Shown here one piece after another: positions 22,262 through 33,540 of a stretch of 64,000 bases of DNA; position 1 is the first letter of the stretch, and each line of letters opens with the position of its first letter. The translations under genes were made by a program, and so were the position numbers. The stretch is from contig JADFUC010000169.1 of the NCBI GenBank assembly GCA_019722365.1, forward strand, positions 62,001-126,000. Reading direction: 5' to 3'. Under the pieces are notes generated by a model. The model did not search any database. It was not told the DNA's origin and worked only from the letters and a program-made list of their open reading frames with translations. The DNA comes from Lithospermum erythrorhizon. Taxonomy: Eukaryota > Streptophyta > Magnoliopsida > Boraginales > Boraginaceae.

Positions 22262-23050
22262 TCAATTTAGCTTACGATATTTTATGATTATCAAATCAAT
22301 ATCAGTATTATAATCAAAACAAAAACTAGAACCAGAGTCAGAGTCAGAATGTACCTCAGTGGAGTCATTTGCCATGAGGCAGACGGCATTAGCTACCTCC
22401 TCAACATCAGAGTCTGAGCTTTCATCAGTCACATCATCATCCCAAGTGGCTTTCATGGCTTTCTTAGGTTCAGACTTCTTCTTCAATCGAGGACAATCAG
22501 CTTTGATATGACCAGGCTTGTTACATTCAAAACACTTTGGTTGATCATTCTTGTAGCTTCCATACTCTTTAGACTTGCCCCTTCTTTCATGATTCTCATT
22601 TCTAGACCGTTGAGGATACTCTTTCTTGTGGTTTCGGTATTTCAGAATCTTCTTGAAATTCTTGGTCAACATAGCCAGATCATCTGCATCATCGTCATTT
22701 TTCGTTCCTCGTCAATTTTTCGACCTTAGCGACAACAAAGAGCAGAGATTTCTTGTTCTTCCTTCTCGCCATTTTATAAGAAATTACCTCTTCTTTTGCG
22801 GCTAGCGACCCATTGGAGTTCTACCAGTGGGAATAGTTCCAATATTGGCACCGGTGATACTTCCAATTTCCCTCATGAGTCGTCGGTGAGGGCTTCAAAA
22901 TCTTCCGTTTATCTGCTTTTTACTGAAAATGTTTTACCCAGGCCTCCGGTTGTTGAGTATCTCATTGAACCTTTGATGCATTTCGGCAATGGTTTCTCCC
23001 TCTTTCATCTCAAACTTGATATTCTTTGGTCAAGAGGCAAACCTTGAGTG
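22262..23050 (-). pseudogene. SIRE gag, C-terminal part with intact zinc knuckle
   Basis: The 136-codon frame at 22,672-22,262 contains a perfect CCHC knuckle CFECNKPGHIKADC (C47, C50, H55, C60), a basic run before it and an acidic Ser/Asp-rich tail after it. Upstream on the minus strand (23,050-22,730) further gag is legible in shifted frames, including LKMREGETIAEMHQRFNEIL, the conserved copia gag helix. Gag is interrupted at about 23,111 by the inserted LTR, beyond which its N-terminal part resumes. Plus frames at 22,508 and 22,796 are shadows. Confidence 0.8.
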
Positions 23051-23110
23051 CCCCCAGCTTTGATTTGTTCAACATGGGCGAGTCTCCCGACAAATCCCAA
23101 ATCAAGCCCC

Positions 23111-25259
23111 CATAATAACCGTTCCGTATGTGCATTATTATAATATTGTTTGAGGTAGAAGTTAAGTTTATGTTCGGTTGTGTTATTAAACCGAGAAGAT
23201 AAATTAAACCCCAGCAGACGAGGACTTAAACATTTCATAAATACTCTTTTAACTCCCAGCATCGCATCATCGTTATCCGATCCACCCAAACTCCTCCTTT
23301 ATTCTTCTCCGTAAAATGAAACCCCCTACTTCCTATCTTGATTTTTTTTCATTTTCTTGGTGGAATCTTGTTGCAATTCACTCCATAATCTTGTTCATCA
23401 TCTCTTGATTATCAAAGGTATGATTTTTATCTTCAAATCTTGACATTTTGAGCTATAGTTGACCATTTTTATAAGTTGACTTGACTTTTTTTGTGATTTG
23501 GGGTTTTGAGACTTTAAAATGGTAGAGATGTATCCACTAAGCTTAGATGTGTGGTTAGAGAAGTGATTAGAATCGATTTTTGTGGTTGGAATTTGTGGAA
23601 TAAGTAGTTGACTTTTAGGTTGACTTTTTTCAAATCAAATTTTAGTTGCTAAAGTATGTTAATGGACTTTGTTAGAGATGTTTTGGAGTTGAGTTGTCAT
23701 TTTTGTGTGGTTTGTGGAGATTATGTTAATATTAGTTGGGTAAAGTCAGTAATATTTTGGGTATTTGGAATTTAGGTGATTAATGATGGATATATTGGTT
23801 TAGAATAAGTCGATTTTGGGTTGAATAGAAGTTGTTTAAATTGTTAGCGTTTGGAGGGAGTGATGACCAATTGGGTTGGGGAAATATGATGCTCGAATTT
23901 TATCGTTTTATTAGTCGGTTTAACTCGCGTAGTAATCTTTCACCTTAAGTTATAATTGGTAACTAAAACGGTTGTTAAGTTGGATGAATAACTAAATAGA
24001 GTTATTAATATATTAGTAAATGTGTTTATCTCTCGTTGTTTTGATTGAAGTTGAGCATGGGAAGAGACACGTGGATAATAAGGTGGTATTTATCTCACGG
24101 TGTTGATTAACTACTTGATTGTAGGATATGTGTACATGTGTATGACTTTGTGTTAAATTGTATATTGAATGAATTGTAGGTTGAGTTGTTGGAGTTTATT
24201 AATACGTGGTCTCATGATCCTTAGGTGTTGTTTTGAGGTGATGTTGAGGTCATTATGGAAAGGTTGTATATGAGTTGATGATGTGGCAGGTAGGTTGTAT
24301 ATTCCGGTATTTGCCTTATACCTCGGTATAAGTAGATTGTTTTTACTTTGTATCTCGTTGCGATTCGGTGATGAAAACATGTCCCGGCGACATAAGTTTC
24401 TCAGCTACTTGAGGGTTGATTATATGCACATTAGTTATAGAAATCCGGTTATATTGAGTTGATTGAGTTGTTAGTTCTTGAGTTAGTAGAGTTGTTGGAG
24501 TTGATAAAGTTCTTTGAGTTGATTAGTTGTTGAGTTGTGATGTCGTCCTTATCGATTGATAGAGTAAAGTCGAGTGATTGTTGCATGTTATTGCAATCTT
24601 TCTTGAAATGTATGTTATTGTTGATTTTTATCATCTTGGAATGTTCTGCTAGTGACGAATTTATGAACATACGTAAATGATAATGAAATTACTAATGACT
24701 TCGTATTAAGATCTTAAGTTGAATAATATTAATACTCTTTACCTATTATATGTGATACTCGACTGCTTTGATGGCTATCATTGATTGGAGAGTTAATTTC
24801 ATTCTTGAATACATATTCACTAAGCTTCGCGGCTTCGCCCTATTCGCTATGGGCGGCAATTTCATTTGCTGCTAGGTTGGCCAATTGGTGCTGTTCCGTC
24901 TTCGGGCTTGTTCGGGTGATCGTGTTTTAGAGCCTAGGTGAGCGGGTGGCGATTGATCCTCGCGATCTCGTTATTTTGTTTGGATTGTAGTTCGGTGGCA
25001 GTCTATGTGTTGTTATTTTAGGATTTTTTTCGGCTGTCGCACGTTGATATTTTTGTCTTGAGAGATATGTTGTATATTTATTGTTATTACGTAGTTGGGA
25101 ATACCACGATGGATTCTTTTTCTTAAAACTGTTCTTGTCTGTTGTATAGTGTTTTTGGGTTATTTCGAGGCAGTGTCTTTTAAATTTGAGTCATCCATCG
25201 ATTGGTGACTCACGAGGTGTCGAGATTTGAACTGATTAACCTCGAGGGAGTGCGACACA
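23111..25259 (+). mobile_element. Chromovirus-type solo LTR inserted into SIRE gag
   Basis: Its sequence is the reverse complement of the LTRs at 1-1,180 and 4,825-7,200 (shared blocks at 23,340-23,650 and 860-580) and parallels the plus LTR at 11.2-13.6 kb. The right end ...GAGTGCGACACA resembles the CGCTACA terminus of the 4,825 LTR. The left end is truncated or obscure (23,111-23,130). SIRE gag sequence lies on both sides, so the insertion is younger than the SIRE element. No internal region of its own is present. Minus frames at 24,153-24,670 are chance. Confidence 0.65.
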
Positions 25260-25261
25260 GG

Positions 25262-25691
25262 TGAGTGGATTTATATCCTTAGTAGTCTTCTGACTCTTGA
25301 TTCTCCCGTACTATTCACACATGGCATTGTGCGGGAGATTCACTATCTTAGCGTTAAGCGATCTTCTTGATTCATCCGGACGGAGGAGCTCATTGATTTG
25401 TCTTATCAACATCTACGATTGGTACTTCAATAGTATTTGCACCAGCCTCGAGTGCTTTCTTCTTTTCAGCATCACTCATTTCCCGGTCTTTACTTGGCGG
25501 CTTGAAGTAGTCACAATCATCGGAATCAGTGGTCCATCGATGATGATCCTCCAAAGAACATAATCGATACTCTGCACATGAAATTTCATACGATTGCTCC
25601 AGTAATCGTAGTTAGTACCATCAAGCAAGGGAGGCCTAGAACTAGACATCCCCTCACCACAAAACGTACCCATATTTCCCATGCTTCCCAT
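25262..25691 (-). pseudogene. SIRE gag, N-terminal part
   Basis: From 25,691 on the minus strand: a Gly/Met-rich start, then SRPPLLDGTNYDYWSNRMKF and QSIDYVLWRIIIDGP, the conserved opening of copia gag (DUF4219/UBN2 family: 'RPP.FDG.NY..WK.RM'). Further on, SDAEKKKALEAGANTIEVP is legible after a frame change near 25,475. It starts 44 bp downstream of the PBS, as expected. The plus frame 25,297-25,563 is a shadow. Confidence 0.8.
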
Positions 25692-25734
25692 GACCTTTTT
25701 CTACGTGATATTAAGCACAAATTATAGAACACGG

Positions 25735-25746
25735 GCTCTGATACCA
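25735..25746 (-). other. Primer-binding site of the SIRE element
   Basis: The minus strand reads TGGTATCAGAGC, complementary to the 3' end of initiator tRNA-Met, two bases after the 5' LTR (LTR end at 25,749). It is the standard copia PBS and is intact. Confidence 0.85.
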
Positions 25747-25748
25747 AT

Positions 25749-26935
25749 TGTTAAATGGAGATCTTATCCTTAAAGGGGGGTGAATAAAGAGTTGTACTAT
25801 CTTTTTATCTTTTGGGTTTTAAGATTGAATTACCAGGTATAGAAATCTAATTTCGGATTATTTAAGAGTACCCAAACTGAAATGAGTATGACAAAATGAT
25901 ATAAACGATTATATTGTAAATTCACGGAAATAATGAAAAACAACAATATAATCAAGATAAAGTAAATAAAATGAAATAAGCGAGAAAGAAATGACTCGGC
26001 GATTTTAGCAGCTTCATTTTCCCTAAAGTGCTTTCGGCAGTCGCTTCCGACCTCGGGTTCCTTATGAACATGGAGAAAAATCCGAGGTTAGTACAGCATG
26101 ACGACTCCACAAAATAGGGAGAATCTCCTTGGCAGCCACATGCTAGAAACCCCAAGCTCCGTGCTTTTAGGATTTTGATCTCTTAATCTCCCCGATTAAG
26201 AACCCAAGTCACTACCTAGGATTTCAACGACTAATATAATAGTAAATAAATTTGAACACACAAACTATGAAATCTCTAAGCTATCAAGTTGTATGATTAA
26301 GAATGCACTTTTCTCTTTTTGAAAAGTATGAAAAATTGTCTGAAATCGTGCAAAAGTGGGTTAAAAAGGTGGCTATAGAGGCAACTTTTATAGAATTAGA
26401 AAAGCAGCATTCAGAAAACCTAAGTTCGGGACCTAGGTAGGAGGGTGTAGGTCCCGACCATGTCACGACCCGATCAGAGAGTCGGTGGGACTTGAGGGAC
26501 AAGTTCGAGACTGCAAGCTAACCGGCCTTAGCGGCCGGGATTCTTTCGCTGACGAAGAAAAAATGTGTTTTAAACCTAATTTTGACCTTTTGAAATTAGA
26601 AGTGTGAATTCAACCCGTTATACAGGTCATATTGGGTCTAATTGAGGATTCTAATCAGTTAACGCACATTATTTTCAAAATGTTTAAATATTCAATTCAT
26701 ATTAAAACTTGCATTCTTAATGTAACATAAAACAAGTTTAGTATAGAGATTTCTTACATAGGCCTAATCAAAGGCGAGAAGTCTTGACTCTTCAAGCATA
26801 GCCTTGATCCTTTGACATAAGAAATTAAGCCCCGTGATTTACTTAAATCGCTACTAAAAACATCAAAAGATATTAGTATCAAGGAGGTAATTTGTAATCT
26901 TCAAAACATAGAGTCGGAAGATCCGTGGATCAACA
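25749..26935 (-). repeat. SIRE 5' LTR, 1,187 bp
   Basis: On the minus strand it begins TGTTGATCC at 26,935 and ends CCATTTAACA at 25,749, followed by the PBS. On the plus strand it opens with the 'aaggggggtgaataaaga' block that is common at SIRE LTR termini. It holds no gene; frames at 25,952-26,155 and 26,284-26,502 are chance. It is inserted in the minus-strand ORF that continues at 26,936, and no matching 5-bp duplication could be recognised because the other LTR is damaged. Confidence 0.8.
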
Positions 26936-29225
26936 CCACCTTGGCTGTGTAGTTTGGACTATTCATGAAGGCTTGAAGAGTCTCCTTAGAAAATTGAACC
27001 ACAGTACATTGGAGCCGGCGACCCCGCTGATACCCGAGGTTGTTTCACTTTGTCTTCTGAGCCTTCATGATTTCACTAGTGTTTGCTCGCTCTAGCTTCT
27101 CATAGCGAGCCTGCATCTTGGTCTTTTCAGCGACCCAGGCCTTCCCTGCCTCTGCAGTTTTATCTTTCTCCTTGCGAAGCTCTTCAAGTACAGACTCCAC
27201 CTTTTGGTTTCGATCTTCCATAGTCTTGGATAGCCCCTCAAGTTTTGTCTTTTTGGCGGAGAATTCTCCCTTTGCAACCTCGAAAAGTGAGTTCTTGGTT
27301 ACTGATAAAGCCTTCTTCAAGACCTCGGCTTTGAGGTGGGTAGCATTGTGGTTTATGTGCGGACCGGAGTGAATTACAACTACATCTCGCCAAAAGATAG
27401 GCTCCATTGAAAGACTGAGAGAAAAGGTAGATATATTAGAAGATATATTATATATATAAGAGATAATCAAAGAGGAAAGGATCGTACCTCGAGTTCTTAT
27501 TAGCCCATGAATGATTGAGCAAAAGAAGCGTGGGATCCTTGAGGGGGTATGCGAGGCACCGGTAAAGGCTTTACAGTGTGGAAGTGGAACTTGCGGGGAG
27601 TTGAGGAAGAACCAAATGCTTGAATCATACGTTGGGAGAGAAGGCCTACTCGCGGTTGCTTTTCCTTTTCTTTGGTGAACGCGTCCTCGGGGAATCGCGT
27701 CTTGGACTTGGCCGCGAAGGAGAGTTGCTCGTTGGAGAAGGGAATGTCGGTTCACAACAGAGATGGATACGCACTCTTAAACCCCCTGCCGAACCTCACT
27801 GATACGTCTGAGTGGTAGAGGGGTCGGATCCACTACCGTTGGTTGAGGGAAATCTTTCGTATCCACTAGCAGCTGACCCACGACGGGGGCGACCCCCACA
27901 AGATTGGTCGCGTCCTCCCAGTCGATCCGGGATTTAAGTGGCTTTGTGAGTCGACTTTGGAAGGCCTCGAAGTAGAAGCTTGTATATCCTTCGCCAGCCT
28001 CTTAAAATAGAATTGACCGTAGGAGCAGCAATGCTGGTGATCGGAAGTGGGGTGGTAGATGTAACCTCCGGGACCATAGACTCCCTTGGCTTTGTCTTGG
28101 TGGAAATCGCCACGCGAGTGAAAATGCAGGGTCATTCTGACAACATGTTGTCAAACTCAATTTCATTTGGCGGGCTCAAGGAAGCGAAGGAGGTGAAACA
28201 GAGAATTACATATATAAAAGAAAATGCTAGTAGGTTAGTACCCCAGGTAGGAGGGTTGCTGGTGTTCTCAGGGTCAAACACCTTATCATGTATGAGACTC
28301 GCTGCCACCAACATGGCCTCATCACAGAATGTATATCAGGGAAACTTGTTCGCCTTTAGGGGAAATGTGGTCTCTATCTTTGCCTCTGCATCCATATCCG
28401 TAGAGGTAGGAGTAGGGAGAGTCTTGGCCTCATCACGAAACGTCCAAATGTGAGGGACACTAATCGCCATCCCCCCACGTGCATAAAACCACTTCTTGTG
28501 GTACCGATCCTCAGAAACCTTATTTGGGCAAGGCCCGGCAAGAATGTTTCGCTTCCTCTTGGAAAGGAATTTGGTTTGAAAGGGGGTGTAAGAATCGGTG
28601 AAAAGGGTAGAGAAAAGGGAGACAGTGGGTTCGATACCACTTCTTTGACATGCGACCTCGAAGATGGTCATGTTTAACCATCCACTTATAGGATGTAGTT
28701 TTCCGGGGGCTCGGTTTATGATGATTAATAGATTATTGACAAAAGAAGAGAATGACAGTCGCATGCCATAAGAAAAGGCCTCGACATATACCGAAGTATA
28801 GCCAGGGGTAAGTCAGGATCTGAAGATCCTTCCTCAATGCAAAAAAGGAATAGTTGCTCGCCTGGAAAGGGAATGTGCGTGTCTAACTTATCATAAGGGA
28901 TGGAAAAATAGGTGGTAAAGCCGTCTAATTGGTCGTCGGTTATATAGTGAGGGGTTGACTTTTTTACAAAGATAGGAAGAGAAGCTATTATACATTGATA
29001 AGCAGCTTCAGCCCTCGTTGCCTCATTGGGATCCGGTGGAGAAGACACCGGGTTCGCGGCCCCAACCCCTTGTACAATAGGTACAGGGTTCGCCGACCCA
29101 GGGTTCGCGGGCCCGGTTACTTGCAGTACAAGCATTCCTCCACTTATGGAAGCCTCTTCTTGATTCTCCCCAACAAGCGAGCAAACTTCAAAGTTCTCAA
29201 TATTATTTTCAGAGGTTTGAGACAT
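26936..29225 (-). pseudogene. Transposon-associated ORF (Transposase_28-like) with coiled coil
   Basis: A large minus-strand coding region is spread over several frames. N-terminal part (29,225-28,816): acidic/Pro-rich start, then YFSIPYDKLDTHIPFPGEQL. After a frame change near 28,815 the next frame (28,764-28,336) has SYGMRLSFSSFVNNLLI, APGKLHPISGW and EVACQRSGIEPTVSLF. This pattern matches the plant 'putative gypsy type transposon' family (Transposase_28). The C-terminal part (27,400-27,045) is a long Lys/Glu-rich coiled coil (EGLSKTMEDRNQKVESVLEE). It is cut at 26,935 by the SIRE LTR. Such ORFs occur inside plant Ty3/gypsy elements and are not host genes. Plus frames at 27,118, 27,620, 27,980 and 28,450 are shadows. 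Confidence 0.6.
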
Positions 29226-30103
29226 TTTATCTATCGAAGCAGAAACAAATTATCAGGGAATATCCAACACAAAGAGGGGCAAATATGTAAAATAGCAAAC
29301 ACAGTCAAAATATCAAATTCTCCCCCAAAAGAAGTCAACAACCACTAATTGAGTCGCGGCCGAGTTGGGTGAAGATGAAAAGTCATGACTCAAAATAATC
29401 CTAAACATCACCTTCAACCCTCCAAAACCCAGATTTTTGACAAATTCATGGAATTAGAGGTCTAAAATCAAAGGATTTACAAGACTAAAACATGTCTTAT
29501 TTATCCAACCAATGCAAAATACAACCCCAAGACAAACCTTACTATCCAGAAAACTTCAAAATTCCTAAAAATGGTTCATATTCACACAAAACCAACACTC
29601 AAGGTCCACGAATCACAAAATCAATAACATACCTTGAATAGAAAAGTCGGATTGTGTGCACAAATTCAAGAAGATAAAAGGTGGGGAAAGATTTTTGGAG
29701 AAAAGAGGTTAGGGAGTTGGGAGGGTATCGATATTTTTGCTAAAATTATTCTGGAAGATGAAAGTACAAGTTATGACAGAAAATGCACCTTTTATAGAGG
29801 TCTGAGGCCCCGTGACATTAGCACATGTCACAGTCACAATTTTCGAGACATCTTTGTCTAAAACAAGCGAAGGATGAGAAGGGGTACTCGCGGATGATGA
29901 GTCTGTGGAACCCGAAGTTGAACTAGTTGCAAGCGACCCCGAATGATGGTCAGGACTCGCCACTTTTTCCTTTTCATAGACTCGAAGGTCGTATAAGGTG
30001 GGAATTAACCTATTGAGAAAATCAAAGCTTATTCCATATTCATCCATTCTCAAGAATGAAGAATGTAGATTACATAATAAATAAGAATAAATAAGGGGGC
30101 AAT
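29226..30103 (-). other. Leader region between the antisense ORF and the Tat-like LTR
   Basis: A minus frame at 30,140-29,709 (MDEYGISFDFLNRLIPTLYD, then a Ser/Thr-rich tail) could be an upstream exon or a separate small ORF, but I do not recognise it and it begins inside the LTR. 29,230-29,700 is AT-rich without a supported gene. Confidence 0.3.
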
Positions 30104-30620
30104 TGATATGGTTAAAACAAGTGACATGGGTTAAGTACATATATCCATCAGCAAATTGTACGGACCTAGGCCCATCGAGCCCATGGGCGCGCTAGATCGG
30201 TACTAGCATGTCCTGTCCACAGCTGTCAAAGGGCACTTGTCGTGGATACAACACTCCAGAGTAACCCCAGAACGGGTCTTGTACTATGCCTATAAATACC
30301 AGTACTATTTCACCATTTGAGGTAATATGAAAATTCATTTCTTGGTACTTATCATATTCCTCGATTTGCTACTAACTTAGGCATCGGAGTGTCTGTGGTC
30401 GTACCCCGTCACGAGAATTTTTCACTCGCCAAGGGCAAGGCGATCGCGGATCAAGGACCGAAGAGAAAAACAGTTCGACCCATACCAAGCGACACATATC
30501 AACAAAGGCCGGAGATGGTTCGCCCAATAACGCTCGCAACCCAGAATCTAACACCTGAAAATATAGAGAATCAGTATCGTAATTTAAATGGGTCAAGAGG
30601 TATATATTTAATGTCGGTTT
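30104..30620 (+). mobile_element. Plus-oriented Ty3/gypsy (Tat/Retand/Ogre-like) LTR, probably a 3' LTR
   Basis: A purine tract (AATAAGGGGGCAA, 30,090-30,102) immediately precedes TGATATGG at 30,104, as a polypurine tract precedes a 3' LTR. Inside are a TATA box (TATAAATA, 30,291-30,298) and, about 80 bp later, AACTTAGGCATCGGAGTG (30,373-30,391), a block typical of the R/U5 region of Tat-type LTRs. The right end is not certain. The antisense ORF on its left fits the additional ORF reported between pol and the 3' LTR in Tat-lineage elements. A + frame at 30,389-30,625 is LTR sequence. Confidence 0.5.
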
Positions 30621-30969
30621 TGTAACGGTAAAAATTTGAAAACACAAAATTCGAAATGAGGTGTTTCCATCACAATCCCGTTACTATTACCTAAATGGTC
30701 ACGGAATTATGACGATTTACCGCTTTAACATTTGGTGCGTTTTCTAATAGTCATCGTCACCAACACAAAAATGTTTATTTCATTAGTGCAAATAAGATTA
30801 GAAACTCTTGGGAGTACTTTTTAAGTTTTACTCGTATAATTTAATAACCTGTGATAAATTATCCACCACATAAAACTCAGAATAGCAAGCCCCATGTTAT
30901 AGTCTTAAACTAGTGGTCTTAATTTGATCCTTTGGTTATTGGCTTGTCACTTGCATCCGCCAATCAAGG

Positions 30970-33158
30970 ATGATGATGATTTCTCAACACATCCAATTCA
31001 AGGCTTGGTCTCCTTCTCCTCCTCTTTACACATACTCATCATCACCTTCCCATATTCGTCAAACACCCCTCTACCATTCACAGCTTCTTAAACTTGTTCC
31101 TGCTCAAATAAGATACAAAAATCCATCAAATGCCATGTCAATCCTGCCCAAAGAAACGTCGTCTTCTTCTGATGCTGTATTCGATGTCCTAGGTGACGTC
31201 AGCATATTCAATGCTACTGGCGAGTCTTTAAATTTCAAAGACCTGTGGGATCCGAAGGAGGTATTGATGCCATATCCTAGTACAATTTATATAACAGCCT
31301 TCCATTATTAGTATACTTCATGTTCTACTATATTGCACATTCGTTGTAGAATATATTAAGAACCCAGTCTTACATTCACATTCGTTGCATAATTAACAGA
31401 ATAAAGGCATACAAGTAAATTTCTGAATTTTGTTATTTTAGTGTTCTTAATAAAAAACCAAACCAAACTTATCCATGATAATCACAACTTGTATGTGCAT
31501 GATTTAATCATTTGTATCAAGCTAAGCAAGGCATGCACTATAACAAATCATGCATGGGATGGAGTCTGCTTGTTTTCCAGCCCCATTTTGAGCATAAAAT
31601 CCAAAATTATGTAAATGGTCTACTGTTGAATGGAACTGCTCATTCCATAAAATTCTGTTTCATTTAGATTCCCTGGATTATGAAAGGTTTCGATTTTAAT
31701 TGTTCTGTATCGAGGATAAAAAATTAAGAAAGAATGCTATTTCTGAGGAAAATTTTAAAATTTTAGAACACATTTATAAAATTCCTAATTGGCATATTTT
31801 ATTGACAGGGAATAGCTGTGGTGGCTCTTCTGAGGCATTTTGGATGTCCTTGCAGGTAAATACTAAATCTATATGATATTGAAGAAAACTGTATATATAC
31901 AATTATACATAATACATGATCATTGCTTACTTGGTGTTTAATATGTTTCGCCATCTGCATTGACAAGTTGGGAGTTTGCTGATGCACTTAAAGAAATCAA
32001 ACCAAGATTGGATGCTGCAGGTGTTAAGCTAATAGCTATCGGTGTTGGTACTCCTAACAAAGCTCGTCTTCTAGCTGAAAGGGTGACTCTCCTTTTCTCC
32101 CCAATATTTTTCATAAAAATGAAGTGCAAATCTGTTTTATGGAGTTATGTCTCCTATGCTTGAATATGTTTAGCCTATATGTTTATGTGAAGTGTTTTAA
32201 AGGTTTAACTGTTATTGTTATTGTTTAAAGATTTTCTTTGAACTTCCCTTATTTCACTTTTAAAATGTCAAAGATTAACATTTGTAAATACAAAACAATG
32301 TAGTTAACTAGTTGATTAGTAGCTATGTAGATGGTTAAATTTAAATTGGTGTTGTAGTTTAATATAATTGTTATCTTGTTTTAAAAGTTTATATCATCAA
32401 GTTCGTTCTTTCGTTTGTTCATCATTATTTCGTTTGTTTATCAGCTGTCATCTTACGATTTTTACCTTTCATTGAAGCTAATTATATTGTTTCTGAAATT
32501 TTCATTCGCACAAACAGCTACCATTTCCACTGGACTGCCTTTATGCTGACCCTGACCGTAAGGTAAAGATTCTCTTAGTCTTCTACGCTACTACAATCAG
32601 AGCATGAGGTTCTGAGGAATTTTTATTTTTTTTCAACTCATGAAACTTCTCTGCTGTATCAGGCTTATGATATTTTAGGATTATACTATGGTTTTGGGCG
32701 AACATTCTTCAACCCAGCAAGTGTAATCATCAAATCGCCCTCATCGTCCTTATATCTTTGATCCTTTATTCATCAACACCCCCCCCCCCCCATCTCATCA
32801 GCTATGTACAGTTTCTTCTGGTGTTATGTTTTTAGTTAACTCCAATTTCCAGGCTAAGATGCTTTCAAGATTTGGGGCACTGCGAAAGGCTACAAAGAAC
32901 TATACAATTGAAGCCACTCCAGATGACAGAAGTGGCATTCTGCAACAGGTTTGGTTTCGATGTTTTAGGCTCTTAATTATTTAACCTCCAGACTTTTTTC
33001 GTAGTTTGAGAGTGGTTACGCTTATGCTTCTATAATAGGGAGGAGTTTTCGTCTTCAAAGGAAATCAATTGTTATATGCAAGGAAGGATGAAGGAACTGG
33101 TGATCATGCTCCCCTAGATGATATCTTGGACATCTGCTGCAAAGTTCCTGTTGCTTGA
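30970..33158 (+). CDS. Peroxiredoxin-like (AhpC/TSA, PRXL2/AAED1) protein, plastid-targeted, 7 exons
   Basis: Coding exons are 30,970-31,260, 31,809-31,855, 31,968-32,082, 32,518-32,562, 32,663-32,722, 32,853-32,948 and 33,039-33,158. All introns are GT...AG and the joined frame gives 257 residues with no stop. The first ~55 residues are Ser/Pro/Tyr-rich and poor in acidic residues, as in a chloroplast transit peptide. The thioredoxin-like domain follows: DVLGDVSIFNATGE, the CPC motif (C110, C112) after VVALLRHFG, LIAIGVGTPNKARLL, CLYADPDRKAYDILGLYYG, and YARKDEGTGDHAPLDD near the C-terminus. This is the AhpC-TSA_2 family, whose plant members are thought to act in plastid peroxide/redox defence; the substrate is unproven. 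Either of two adjacent ATGs (30,970, 30,973) may be used. It is flanked by retroelements on both sides. Confidence 0.93.
32780..32793 (+). repeat. Poly-C run in intron 5
   Basis: An uninterrupted run of about 13 C lies in the intron between exons 5 and 6 of the peroxiredoxin-like gene. Long C runs are rare in this AT-rich sequence and may be length-variable. Confidence 0.8.
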
Positions 33159-33540
33159 TTGCTTGAAGTGATCTCTATCAAGATTACGGAGTATTTGATA
33201 ACCTCTGCCCCCTAGTATTGTTCTTCTTCCACTGTTTGATACTTATCTACCAGTAATGTAAATGTTATACAACCAGATTCAGTTTATTCTTATGTTAATG
33301 TATTATATTCATATCCAGGTATCCTTCAGTGGACTTGTAAGGAGTTGAAAATAAACATCACAGCTTTTCATGCTGGGAGTTGGATAGATTTTTTTAAAGA
33401 AAAAAAAGGGCCATCTAAGTTGTTTAAAGACAAGTGAGTACCAATCAATAATGCACTGAATTCAATCATACACAATAGCATTATATCAAAACAAATTTGA
33501 ATTGGAGGTGTATTGCAATAATCAATAATGTTGGCATTGG
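33159..33540 (+). other. 3' UTR and flank of the peroxiredoxin-like gene
   Basis: T-rich sequence follows the stop codon. Plausible plant polyadenylation signals include AATGTAAATGTT near 33,255 and AAAATAAAC near 33,348. There is no other gene before the Athila element at 33,541. Confidence 0.45.

Larger units (their letters stand above)
16443..26935 (-). mobile_element. SIRE-type Ty1/copia retrotransposon, nested and inactive
   Basis: Structure on the minus strand: 5' LTR (26,935-25,749), tRNA-Met-type PBS (25,746-25,735), gag (25,691-22,262, split by an inserted LTR), protease (21,641-21,420), integrase (21,365-19,992), RT and RNase H (19,980-18,540), an extra ORF (18,176-17,635), a polypurine tract (about 16,521-16,504) and a 3' LTR remnant (16,503-16,443). 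Both LTR starts read TGTTGATCC and share about 60 bp. The long LTR, the place of the extra ORF and the RNase H end (ADIFTKSLPEDQYN) fit the SIRE/Maximus lineage. All coding parts contain stops or frameshifts. Confidence 0.8.

Noticed and set aside
22508..23047. Plus-strand frames near 22.5-23.0 kb
   Set aside because: They are antisense to the SIRE gag with its intact zinc knuckle.
27118..28677. Plus-strand frames of 60-157 codons (27,118; 27,620; 27,980; 28,450)
   Set aside because: They are complementary to the Transposase_28-like minus-strand ORF, which has the family motifs and coiled coil.
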